Assembly: GCA_028825045.1 (NCBI GenBank) | Contig: JAPKAY010000024.1 | Span: 1 to 52,381, forward strand | Source: Halioglobus sp. | Lineage (GTDB): Bacteria > Pseudomonadota > Gammaproteobacteria > Pseudomonadales > Halieaceae | Reading direction: 5' to 3' | Length of the DNA: 52,381 nucleotides | Position numbers and translations under genes: made by a program | Shown: positions 42,406-50,878 of the stretch, piece after piece | Layout: every line of letters begins with the position of its first letter | How positions within the stretch are numbered: position 1 is the first letter of the stretch | Notes under the pieces: model-generated | What the model was told of the DNA's origin: nothing | Database searches by the model: none | What the model saw: only the letters and a program-made list of their open reading frames with translations

Positions 42406-43007
42406 CTGCTAGCCCGGGGATCTTCAAATAGCGCCAACTCAACCATGCCACATATTGTGTGACCAATTAAAATATGTGCCTCCTGAATTCTCGGAGTATC
42501 ACCGCTGGGCACACACAGACAATGATCACACAGCTCCCGCATACTACCTCCGTGCTGGCCCGTTAACCCGATAGTAGTGATACCTTTGAGTCGTGCCCCC
42601 TCCAGAGCCTGAAGGATGTTAGGGCTGTTTCCAGAGGTAGAAATACCCAGGAACACATCGCCAGCGACGCCATTCGCTTCTATTTGTCGACGAAATAGCT
42701 GGTCATAGCCATAGTCGTTTCCCACAGCAGTTAGAATCGATGTGTCGGTAGTCAGTGCCAGGGCGGGTAACCCGGGACGGTCAAAGTTGAACCGGCTGAC
42801 AAACTCTGCAGCGATATGCTGTGCGTCGGCAGCACTGCCACCGTTCCCTGCGATCAACAACTTATGTCCCGCCTCATAGCGGTCAATGAGTAGATGACCC
42901 ATGTCAGTCACCTGCTGCATAAACTCAGAATCAACCAGTATGCGCTGCTTGACTGCAACCGATGCTTGAAATTCGTTCTCTACGTAACTCAGGTCGGGAC
43001 GTTCCAT
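42402..43007 (-). CDS. gmhA: Sedoheptulose-7-phosphate isomerase
   Basis: A 201-residue SIS-domain isomerase that converts sedoheptulose 7-phosphate to D-glycero-D-manno-heptose 7-phosphate, the first step of heptose synthesis. Motifs AGNGGSAADAQHIAAEF (near residues 53-69), ALTTDTS and GISTSGNSPN are the GmhA signatures; length is normal. The ATG at 43007 has GGAG seven bases upstream and overlaps the end of the kinase gene by 19 bp. It is last in a four-gene minus-strand operon: two glycosyltransferases, hddA and gmhA. Confidence 0.95.
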   Translation of the reverse strand: MERPDLSYVENEFQASVAVKQRILVDSEFMQQVTDMGHLLIDRYEAGHKLLIAGNGGSAADAQHIAAEFVSRFNFDRPGLPALALTTDTSILTAVGNDYGYDQLFRRQIEANGVAGDVFLGISTSGNSPNILQALEGARLKGITTIGLTGQHGGSMRELCDHCLCVPSGDTPRIQEAHILIGHTICGMVELALFEDPRASS

Positions 43008-44020
43008 GCGAATGCTCCATGTGCTTCGAACTGAAAGGAAACGACATCGCCAGCCAATTGATTCAACGCCCTAATCAATTGCACGCGCTCCACCGGATCT
43101 ACGATAAATACTATAAAGCCACCACCACCTGCGCCGGACACCTTACCAGCCCAAGCCCCAGCAGCTCTCGCGCAATCCATCACTTCTTCAATTTCCGGAT
43201 TACTAATCTGGTCAGCCAAATTACGCTTGGTTTCCCAACTGCGGCCGAGAATTTCACCAAAGTGCCGAATATTACCGCGCAGGAGTGCCTCCTTCATCGC
43301 AGTGGCATCCTGTTTCAAACTATGGACAGCCTCCACAGATTTTCCTTCACCGGCCTTATAGCTTTCAATTTGTTGCGCAATAATCTTGTCGGATGAGCGA
43401 GAAACTCCAGTGTAATAGAGCACGGTAGACGCCTCCAACTCACTCAGAATCCATTTCTTCACCCGCAGTGGATTGACGATTACTCGATTGTTTTCGTGGA
43501 ATTCCATGAAATTTACGCCACCGAAGGTCGCCGCATATTGATCTTGCGCACCGCCTCGCAGTCCAATGTCCTGTCGCTCTATCGCAAAAGCCAGGTGTGC
43601 GACATCGTATTCTCCCAAAGGCAAATGCAGCAGTTCAGCATATGCAGTAAGTATGGCGACTACCATCGTCGAGGATGACCCCAGTCCAGAGCCCGCGGGT
43701 GCATCTGAGTACGTCGTAACCTTGAGCGACAGGGGCTCACCATTATTAAAGTCACGCACTACCCGGTTGTAGACGCCTTTATGCAGATCTAAAAGACCAT
43801 CATAGGCAAATGAAGGAGCACTCGGGGCACTGAATTCCTCCTCGCGGTCATGCGCTAAAAACGTCACGGTACCATCCTCTAGTGGCTCGATAGTGCAATA
43901 AGAGCTCAAATTAATAGAGGCATTGAGTACGGCCCCACCGTAGAGATCGCAATACGGTGCTACGTCACTTCCGCCACCGGCTAAGCCCAATCGCAGAGGC
44001 GCTTTTGATCGAATTAACAT
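42989..44020 (-). CDS. hddA: D-glycero-D-manno-heptose 7-phosphate kinase
   Basis: A 343-residue GHMP-family kinase. RSKAPLRLGLAGGGSDV at the N-terminus, the ATP-binding DAPAGSGLGSSSTMVV (near residue 107) and GKVSGAGGGGF near the C-terminus are the three GHMP motifs; this is the HddA subtype. It phosphorylates C1 of heptose 7-phosphate to give the 1,7-bisphosphate for the GDP-heptose branch. The alternative ADP-heptose branch would use HldE, which is absent here. The ATG at 44020 has GGGAGAG ten bases upstream and overlaps the upstream glycosyltransferase by 7 bp. Confidence 0.92.
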   Translation of the reverse strand: MLIRSKAPLRLGLAGGGSDVAPYCDLYGGAVLNASINLSSYCTIEPLEDGTVTFLAHDREEEFSAPSAPSFAYDGLLDLHKGVYNRVVRDFNNGEPLSLKVTTYSDAPAGSGLGSSSTMVVAILTAYAELLHLPLGEYDVAHLAFAIERQDIGLRGGAQDQYAATFGGVNFMEFHENNRVIVNPLRVKKWILSELEASTVLYYTGVSRSSDKIIAQQIESYKAGEGKSVEAVHSLKQDATAMKEALLRGNIRHFGEILGRSWETKRNLADQISNPEIEEVMDCARAAGAWAGKVSGAGGGGFIVFIVDPVERVQLIRALNQLAGDVVSFQFEAHGAFAWNVPT

Positions 44021-45240
44021 GGAAAATGCTCTCCCGGCACAAGGCGCTGATACACTGCCTTAAGGTTCGCTACACTATTGGTCCAGTTGCGTTCATGTTC
44101 CACAAAATCTCGCCCGGCATCGCGTATCGCTGGCCATCTGTGACGCTGCTCAAACAATACCAACAGCGTACTGACCAGGTCGTCAACATCATCAGCTCGA
44201 AACAGAGTACCTGTTATGCCGTCGTGAACAAGCTCTTTATGCCCACCAACATCCGAGGCGAGGAACATACTTTTCTGCGCCATCGCTTCCAGGGGTTTCA
44301 GCGGCGTGACCAATTCCGTAAGTCGCATTGATTTACGCGGATAGACCAGCACATCAGTCACCGAGTAATACCTCTCTACGACCTCATAAGGAACGCGGCC
44401 GGTCATGATAACCATGTTCTGAAGACCTAAATCGGCAACCTGCGCCCGTATGGACTCGACCACTTCCCCTCCACCCACTAACAGGAGCCGGATGTTAGGA
44501 CGCGCCGACAGCAGTTTGGGCATGGCCGCAACCAGAAGATCCAAACCCTCATAATCATAAAACGAGCCGATAAATGCGACGACTTCTTTCCCTGTTAACT
44601 TCAGCTCACTCTCAATCTCACTATCGCGCTCTCCGACGGGTTGAAAGCGGCTAGCATCCACCGCGTTGGGAACAATGGTGATTTTATCCAGCGATATCCC
44701 ACGCATGATAAGATCATCGCGAATACCTTCACAAATACAGGTTACTTCATCGGCACGCCGCAGCACCCAGGTTTCCATTGCACGGCTCAAGCGATAACGC
44801 AATCCACCCGCGCTGCTGGTACCGTGACTGACGGCCGCATCCTCCCAAAAACCACGCACCTCATAGACAACCGGTACGCCTAAAACCTTACCTGCCCTAA
44901 TCGCCGCTACACCATTGAGCGCAGGTGAATGCGCATGCAGCACATCCGGCACTTCCTGACGACCCACGTCAATCACTCGCCTGGTGAGCGCGTGAATAAC
45001 CGACCACTGGCCAACCAGAGGTAACCTGGCCAAAATACCTGTGCCCGACTGGCAACGGTAGAAAGACAACCCGTCGACCTGCTCCACGTCGGGAATAGCC
45101 TTCCCCGGATTATGCTTTGGCCCAGTAACCTGGACTGTGTCCCAACCCAAGGCACGTTGCTCATTGAGAATCGCGCGAGTGCGAAAAGTATAGCCACTCT
45201 GCAACGGAATAGAGTGATCCAGCACATGAAGAACCTTCAC
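44014..45240 (-). CDS. GT4 glycosyltransferase, exosortase-A-associated type
   Basis: A 408-residue GT-B glycosyltransferase of family 4. The N-terminus LHVLDHSIPLQSGYTFRTRA matches the exosortase-A-associated Daro_2409-type group (TIGR04063 as I recall it). The donor-binding side shows VPNAVDASRF, FIGSFYDYEGLDLL and PLKPLEAMAQ. It likely transfers a hexose to a lipid-linked oligosaccharide at the inner face of the membrane. The start is GTG at 45240, overlapping the upstream stop by GTGA, with GAGGG upstream. Position between the other exosortase-type transferase and the heptose genes ties it to exopolysaccharide synthesis. Confidence 0.88.
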   Translation of the reverse strand: MKVLHVLDHSIPLQSGYTFRTRAILNEQRALGWDTVQVTGPKHNPGKAIPDVEQVDGLSFYRCQSGTGILARLPLVGQWSVIHALTRRVIDVGRQEVPDVLHAHSPALNGVAAIRAGKVLGVPVVYEVRGFWEDAAVSHGTSSAGGLRYRLSRAMETWVLRRADEVTCICEGIRDDLIMRGISLDKITIVPNAVDASRFQPVGERDSEIESELKLTGKEVVAFIGSFYDYEGLDLLVAAMPKLLSARPNIRLLLVGGGEVVESIRAQVADLGLQNMVIMTGRVPYEVVERYYSVTDVLVYPRKSMRLTELVTPLKPLEAMAQKSMFLASDVGGHKELVHDGITGTLFRADDVDDLVSTLLVLFEQRHRWPAIRDAGRDFVEHERNWTNSVANLKAVYQRLVPGEHFPC

Positions 45241-46448
45241 GGAGAACCCTCACCGTCACTCAACAAAAAAACTTCCATTCGTTTCAAATTAGTATCCCAG
45301 TTGTAGTGTTTCAGCACACAATCTCGCCCTGCGTTGTCGCTTTGTCGGGGACTGGAAAGAAGCTCCAAAGCTGCTTCGGTCATTTTCTTTGCATCATCTG
45401 CCACAAACGATAAAACCCCTGGATACTCAACGATACCAACCAATGCATCCTGTGTCGCCAACACAGGCAGAGTCATGGACATTGCCTCAAGGGCCTTGTT
45501 TTGAATTCCACGGGCGAGTTGCAGTGGGAGGCACGCAGCAAGAGCATGGCTCAAATAGGGGCGGACATCAGGGACACCGCCGGTAACGCGAACACCCGGT
45601 AGTTTGTCCAGTAACTGGACTTCATCTGTGGGTTTCATACCGACGATACAAAACAAAAATGTCGGTTCGCGCTCTCGAACCGCCCCCAGCACATGATCGC
45701 AGAACCACTTAACCGCCTCAATATTGGGCCAGTAGTCCATGGCGCCAGTGAACACCAGCACCTTCTGATCGGATTGATAGGGGTTCTGGAATACCAGTTG
45801 CGGGTCAAAATATGCGCTGTCTACGCCCTGCGTTCGAAAATGTACTTTATCAGCGCTCTCGGGCGCAAGCTGCTTGAAAAGTGCTGCTTCCTGGGCTGAA
45901 ACAAAAATACTAACGTGTGTGGAAGCGGCCATCTCACGTTCATACGCCAGCAATTTGTCGGCTTCTCGCCTGTACAACCAGGACAGCGGCCAGCGTTTAG
46001 AGTGGGCGTAGCTCCGCCATTTCTCACTGTCGACGTCCTCGGCATCGAAGACAACGGGAACATGATCCGGTAACAAACCCTTCACAAATCGTCCCATAAC
46101 ACCGCTGAACACCAGTACCGCGTCCGGGCACTCGCGTTCTATCGACGAGCGCACCCAAGCCTGCAGCTCCTTATTGCCGTAGTAGCTCAGGCTCAAAGCG
46201 TCTCCGGTCAACATCCCCATTATGCTTCCCGTCAATCGCTTGCGCCTAGGGAGATCAACAATACAACTGTCTTCACATTTTTCCCGGACAATATCCGCAT
46301 ACTGCCAGTCGTCGGGATCATCAACGAACGTTCCAAGGTGCACACGCCAATGACCAGAGAAGTAATTGAGCATGTTATTGGAGGAAATCTTGTCGCCCTT
46401 ATTGGGCGGAAAAGGCAATCGATGAACCAAGTACAGCAATTTTTTCAT
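45237..46448 (-). CDS. Glycosyltransferase, PEP-CTERM/EpsH1-associated sugar transferase type
   Basis: A 403-residue GT-B sugar transferase. LLYLVHRLPFPPNKGDKI at the N-terminus and HLGTFVDDPDDWQ are the signature of the PEP-CTERM/EpsH1 system-associated sugar transferase (TIGR03087 as I recall it). VFTGAMDYWPNIEAVKWF is the conserved donor-domain block. The frame is open to 46547, but the ATG at 46448 begins exactly at the conserved MKKLLYLVHR with AGAAG upstream. It is first in the minus-strand operon and divergent from the hddC-gmhB fusion; the 137-bp gap should hold both promoters. No exosortase or PEP-CTERM substrate is visible in the window. Confidence 0.88.
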   Translation of the reverse strand: MKKLLYLVHRLPFPPNKGDKISSNNMLNYFSGHWRVHLGTFVDDPDDWQYADIVREKCEDSCIVDLPRRKRLTGSIMGMLTGDALSLSYYGNKELQAWVRSSIERECPDAVLVFSGVMGRFVKGLLPDHVPVVFDAEDVDSEKWRSYAHSKRWPLSWLYRREADKLLAYEREMAASTHVSIFVSAQEAALFKQLAPESADKVHFRTQGVDSAYFDPQLVFQNPYQSDQKVLVFTGAMDYWPNIEAVKWFCDHVLGAVREREPTFLFCIVGMKPTDEVQLLDKLPGVRVTGGVPDVRPYLSHALAACLPLQLARGIQNKALEAMSMTLPVLATQDALVGIVEYPGVLSFVADDAKKMTEAALELLSSPRQSDNAGRDCVLKHYNWDTNLKRMEVFLLSDGEGSP

Positions 46449-46585
46449 TCTGCTTCTTTTTTTGATTGTCTGCAGCGAGGGACGCCCTTGCTCCGCAACA
46501 TGGGCACAGTTATATTGGCCTTCTGATACTAAAGGGCAAACCGGCATAGATAAAGCGCTACTAGGCCTGCGGAAACCATATTTTT

Positions 46586-47830
46586 ATGAAAACTGTGAAA
46601 CAAGCCGCCATTCTTATTGGGGGCAAAGGCACCCGACTGGGTGATGCGGTGCGAGAGACGCCAAAACCGCTGCTGGAAGTCTGTGAGCGCCCGTTTATTG
46701 AACACATCATGTTGAACCTCCGCCGCTTCGGTTTTGAGGACTTTATCTTACTGGCGGGACATCAAGCAGAGGTCGTTCAGGAATACTATGGAGAAGGTTC
46801 AGCATTTGCTCAGGAACTACGCGCGAATGTCAGGGTAATTGTCGAGCCTTTACCACTGGGAACTGGTGGCGCCCTGAAGTGCGCGCAAGCGCATTTGAAT
46901 AACGAATTTCTTCTCATCAATGGCGATTCCATTTTTGATTTCAATTATCTCGATCTCAGTAATTGCGAACGTGCAGACGAATCGGAGAACTGGCTCTGTC
47001 GCGTAGCCTTGCTGCCAGTTGAAAGTGCTACCCGTTATGGTTTCGTAGAATTGGACGGTGCTCGGATTAAGGCCTTTCGTGAAAAGCCAGCGAAGCCGGA
47101 GTCCGGCTTCATCAACAGCGGTGTATATTGGATGAAGTCCGCAGTTCTTGATTATATTGATACCACACCCTGCTCTCTGGAACGGGATGTATTTCCGCGG
47201 CTTGCCGCAGAAGAGCGTTTAGTAGGCCGTATTTACCAAGGATTTTTTATCGACATCGGTATACCTGAAGACCTGCAGAAGGCCAGGGATAGCTTAGTGG
47301 ACAAGTTGCAAAAACCATCTGCGTTTCTGGATAGAGACGGCACGCTCAATTACGACGACGGTTATACCCACAGGGTCGAAGAATTTCGGTGGATAGAGGG
47401 TGCGAAGGCAGCCGTTAAGTACTTGAACGATGCAGGTTACCTTGTCTTCATTGTTACCAATCAGGCTGGCATTGCCAGAGGTTATTACGATGCAGCAGCT
47501 GTTGAGGCACTTCACGAATGGATGCAAGCGGAACTGGCGCTGGTTGGCGCTCATTTCGACGATGTTCGATACTGCCCACACCACCCCGAGGGAATCGTGC
47601 CCGAACTCTCTATTTCCTGCGATTGTCGCAAGCCAAGTCCGGGGATGTTGAGCAGTTTGATTGAACAATGGCACCCGGATCTCTCGCGTAGCTTTATGAT
47701 AGGCGATTCCGACAAAGACGCAGCGGCAGGTGCTGCACTGGGTATTCTCAGTAAGAAAATTGAACCTTCTTTGCTAGGACAGGAAGTAGAACACCTTACT
47801 TCCAGACACCAAGCACTACCACACTCGTGA
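46586..47830 (+). CDS. hddC-gmhB: Fused heptose-1-phosphate nucleotidyltransferase and heptose bisphosphatase
   Basis: A 414-residue two-domain enzyme. Residues 1-235 form a sugar-phosphate nucleotidyltransferase (GGKGTRLGD at 13-21, ETPKPLLEV, LLINGDS) of the HddC/mannose-1-phosphate guanylyltransferase type. Residues 244-400 form a HAD-IIIA phosphatase of the GmhB type: FLDRDGTLNYDDGY (Asp249 and Asp251), IVTNQAGIARGYY, the zinc loop CPHHPEG...CDCRKPSPG and IGDSDKD. Together they remove the 7-phosphate from heptose 1,7-bisphosphate and activate the 1-phosphate, giving the nucleotide heptose. These are normally separate proteins. The ATG at 46586 has no strong binding site. It is divergent from the operon holding hddA and gmhA, so all four pathway steps are present. 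Confidence 0.9.
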   Translation: MKTVKQAAILIGGKGTRLGDAVRETPKPLLEVCERPFIEHIMLNLRRFGFEDFILLAGHQAEVVQEYYGEGSAFAQELRANVRVIVEPLPLGTGGALKCAQAHLNNEFLLINGDSIFDFNYLDLSNCERADESENWLCRVALLPVESATRYGFVELDGARIKAFREKPAKPESGFINSGVYWMKSAVLDYIDTTPCSLERDVFPRLAAEERLVGRIYQGFFIDIGIPEDLQKARDSLVDKLQKPSAFLDRDGTLNYDDGYTHRVEEFRWIEGAKAAVKYLNDAGYLVFIVTNQAGIARGYYDAAAVEALHEWMQAELALVGAHFDDVRYCPHHPEGIVPELSISCDCRKPSPGMLSSLIEQWHPDLSRSFMIGDSDKDAAAGAALGILSKKIEPSLLGQEVEHLTSRHQALPHS

Positions 47831-48055
47831 ACTTCTAGACTTTTGGGTAGTTGGCCCCCCAAAGCGGGCCTGAAATCAAGCCGTTACCAACTAGCCATGT
47901 ATTTCTTCTTGGGCACGCATATAACGCACCAAAATCGTTTTTAAGCAATATATTCCAGTACGTTACAACTGACCTGATCTTTCAGCACGAACAGCCTTGC
48001 CGGCCAATTCAGATCCCATCACTGACCGACGAGCCGGCGGGAACCTGTCTGCCCC

Positions 48056-49183
48056 TCAGAGGACTCTACGACCGAAGCGCACCTCACTATCACAACTATC
48101 GGACATAATGGCATCGACCATCAGGTCACCCAGTTCGCGCCGGTAGTGCGCCGGCTCCCAAAACCACTGTAGAGGTCCCGAGCGAACGCCTGCGGCGGGA
48201 ACCTTTTCGCGAATATAGGGCGATTCCTGCGAAAAATCCCACAACTCGATACCGTCACCCTCCCGCGCGCGCACCAGAGCTTCCAGGGACGTCAGCCAAT
48301 CGTCGTACAAGGGCATAAGGCCCTCAGACTGCATTAGATCCCGATATTCTCCATGAAACGGATGGGTAAACAGATAAACCTTCACGTCCTTTTTCGCCGC
48401 AACAGATAGAAAATCATCTATCTCTTCAAAGGTTACAGGCAGTTGACCTGCAGAATTCCGTAAGTACCAGGGTTGTCCGTACTTGGTTCGCAAATTCTGC
48501 ATTTTCTGGTCGAAAAGTGCTCGCGCGCCCTCAACGCGCACCGCCTCCTCCATATCCCGAGCGGGGTTGAAACCCGAAGTCTCTCGGTCGGCTGCGGTAC
48601 TACTTTGGAACACAATCGTCTTTCCGGTGCTAACCAACGCATCTAATGAAAGCAAGGACTTGTAATAATCCCTAAACACAACCGCGTAGTAATCCGGGTT
48701 CACCTCTCCCGAAGGCACGTACTTGAGTTCCCCCGATTGCTGATGCATAAGTTTCTTCGCTACCGGAGGCATCGGATCAGTAGAGATAAAATCGATAAAA
48801 TCTACACTCAAAAAGACGGTTTCAATCGGCTGCCGGTACATTAAATTCAGCGCAGAAGCGAGCTGCATAGCAACGCCTGCGCCTGGCATTCCAAGGTTAT
48901 AGACATCCAAATCATCGCGAAGAAAACACCTGTGCGCAGGGTCTATACCCATTTCTACTCGAGAATTACCAACGACCATAGCATTATGATTTTCAACATA
49001 GGGTTGGTACTTTTTATTCAGGCGTGTGTGGTTATTAATATCGACCTTATGCTGATTAAGATTGGCGATTCTAGGCGCGCCAGTAATTCCATAGGGATCG
49101 ATTACGTAGTTCAATGCAAGGACACTAAGCATCGCGAATAATGCAAAAAGAAAGGTGCGGAAAATATAGGTTGGGGAATTCAT
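48056..49183 (-). CDS. SGNH-like partner protein of the MBOAT acyltransferase
   Basis: A 375-residue protein anchored by one N-terminal membrane helix (FLFALFAMLSVLALNYVI), with the rest in the periplasm. VGNSRVEMGIDP (near residue 71) is the SGNH-type block I, seen with the usual Ser in the GNSR context. AALNLMYRQ and LSVDFIDFI follow, and FWEPAHYRRELGD near the C-terminus holds the usual Asp/Glu-x-x-His pair (EPAH). Such proteins (AlgJ/AlgX/DltD/PatB-like) receive acyl groups from an MBOAT and pass them to a glycan. Its ATG is one base after the MBOAT stop, so they form a pair. Confidence 0.78.
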   Translation of the reverse strand: MNSPTYIFRTFLFALFAMLSVLALNYVIDPYGITGAPRIANLNQHKVDINNHTRLNKKYQPYVENHNAMVVGNSRVEMGIDPAHRCFLRDDLDVYNLGMPGAGVAMQLASALNLMYRQPIETVFLSVDFIDFISTDPMPPVAKKLMHQQSGELKYVPSGEVNPDYYAVVFRDYYKSLLSLDALVSTGKTIVFQSSTAADRETSGFNPARDMEEAVRVEGARALFDQKMQNLRTKYGQPWYLRNSAGQLPVTFEEIDDFLSVAAKKDVKVYLFTHPFHGEYRDLMQSEGLMPLYDDWLTSLEALVRAREGDGIELWDFSQESPYIREKVPAAGVRSGPLQWFWEPAHYRRELGDLMVDAIMSDSCDSEVRFGRRVL

Positions 49184-49184
49184 A

Positions 49185-50744
49185 TTAGAATTGAAAATAC
49201 AGAAATTCTGATACTTGCTGCAAAGTCAGGATTCCAGCCACCGCACCCAATGCGACAGCGAAAGCCCACCGATTACTGTACCTCCAACTAAACATGTGTG
49301 TGCCACGAATATCACTAAATGCCCGATCACTTTCGTAAAGCACCGGCTCATACCGATTGAATATCTGCGCCACATTGGGCAGTGTGAGAACGATAGCTGC
49401 CGAAATCAGCACCCAGATATAATTGGTAACAAACTGGGCCCCTCCCCCGTGAACGGCTACAAAGCCCAACTCCAACAACCAGCTGCCGAAACCGCCAGTT
49501 CTGGCCACCATGCCAGCGGGAATCTCAAACCCTGACATGCCCAACATTGCCTGAACGATCTGGGAGCCGCGCTCTAACGTGGGGGCTCGAAAAAATACAA
49601 ACGAAATCACCCAGGCGAAAAATGTAACTACCCAGCAGAACTCGCGGTAACCCATTATCAAAGACGGATTCCACCCCAGCGTCTTCATGAAGTGGCGCCA
49701 TCCATGGTTGATAATCAGGTAGCAGCCCTGTAACCCACCCCAGACCACAAAGGGCCAGCCCGCCCCGTGCCACAACCCACCTAAGAGCATGGTGAGCAAG
49801 AGATTAACATAGCGCCTGAAGCTACCCTTGCGGTTTCCACCGAGGGCAATATATAGATACTCTCGCAAGAATCGCGACAACGTCATATGCCACCTGTGCC
49901 ACATTTCTATCATGCTGGTTGATTTGAGTGGCGAGAAGAAATTAATCGGCAACCGCACCCCAAATAGTCGCGCCACACCAATCGCCATATCAGAATAACC
50001 GGAAAAATCAAAATACAGCTGGAAGGTGTACGCCAGACTGGCGCCCCACGCCCGGAAGAAATCCACGCCCCCAGCTGTATTGTCGGTATCAAAAACAGGC
50101 CCAACGTAGCTTGAGAGACTATCCGCCAGAACAGTCTTTTTAAATAGTCCAATCGAAAATATCGAAATACCTACCGCAAAATTCGACCACTGGGGAGACA
50201 TATTTTCTCCCCTCATGAACTGAGGGAGAATGTCTTTGTGATGCACTATTGGTCCGGCAATAAGCTGTGGGAAAAAACTGACAAACAGGCAGTAATGGAG
50301 AAAATTGTATTCACTGGTCTCGCCTCTCCATGCATCAACCAGGTATGCAATCTGCTGAAAAGTGAAGAACGATATTGCCAGTGGTAGGAAAATTGTCTCT
50401 ATATCCCAGTCGGATCCGAAGGCCGCATTAACATTGTCGACAAAGAAATTGGCATACTTAAAATATCCCAAAAGCACGAGATTCACAGTGATGCCAAAAA
50501 CAAGAACACCGCGTTTTTTCCAACGCCCCTCACGGGATACGAGGCGTCCTACCGCAAAATTAAAACCGATCGAAAACAGAATCAGGACGAGATAAATGGG
50601 CTTCCACCAGGCATAAAAAAACAGGGAAGCCAGCACCAGAAAGGCATACGCGATGTTCAGAGTATAATAACGCGCGCAAACGAAATAGCCCGCTACGCAT
50701 ACCGGGAGGAAAAGGAAAATAAACTCATAAGAATTAAATAACAA
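49185..50744 (-). CDS. MBOAT-family membrane O-acyltransferase, AlgI-like
   Basis: A 519-residue inner-membrane protein with about eleven helices. The start LFNSYEFIFLFLPV, the block FYAWWKPIYL, the conserved MWHRWHMTLSRFLREYLYI and the catalytic His in GGLWHGAGW are the AlgI-type MBOAT landmarks. It moves an acyl group from a cytoplasmic donor across the membrane toward an SGNH-like acceptor protein, here the next gene. TTG at 50744 is the start, supported by the typical family N-terminus beginning at that codon. Together with the acyltransferase-3 and the AAC(3)-like protein it gives the locus three different acyl-transfer systems. Confidence 0.92.
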   Translation of the reverse strand: MLFNSYEFIFLFLPVCVAGYFVCARYYTLNIAYAFLVLASLFFYAWWKPIYLVLILFSIGFNFAVGRLVSREGRWKKRGVLVFGITVNLVLLGYFKYANFFVDNVNAAFGSDWDIETIFLPLAISFFTFQQIAYLVDAWRGETSEYNFLHYCLFVSFFPQLIAGPIVHHKDILPQFMRGENMSPQWSNFAVGISIFSIGLFKKTVLADSLSSYVGPVFDTDNTAGGVDFFRAWGASLAYTFQLYFDFSGYSDMAIGVARLFGVRLPINFFSPLKSTSMIEMWHRWHMTLSRFLREYLYIALGGNRKGSFRRYVNLLLTMLLGGLWHGAGWPFVVWGGLQGCYLIINHGWRHFMKTLGWNPSLIMGYREFCWVVTFFAWVISFVFFRAPTLERGSQIVQAMLGMSGFEIPAGMVARTGGFGSWLLELGFVAVHGGGAQFVTNYIWVLISAAIVLTLPNVAQIFNRYEPVLYESDRAFSDIRGTHMFSWRYSNRWAFAVALGAVAGILTLQQVSEFLYFQF

Positions 50745-50878
50745 GGCTAGATAACCCGCACTGCCAATACCCTAAACATCCCCAACTCTCTCAAATTCCA
50801 CCCCTGAGCACCACAACACCCTGTGTTTTATCCTAACCAGGTCACGTTTCCCAAATTTAGGCCTCAAAAGCCTTGGAA

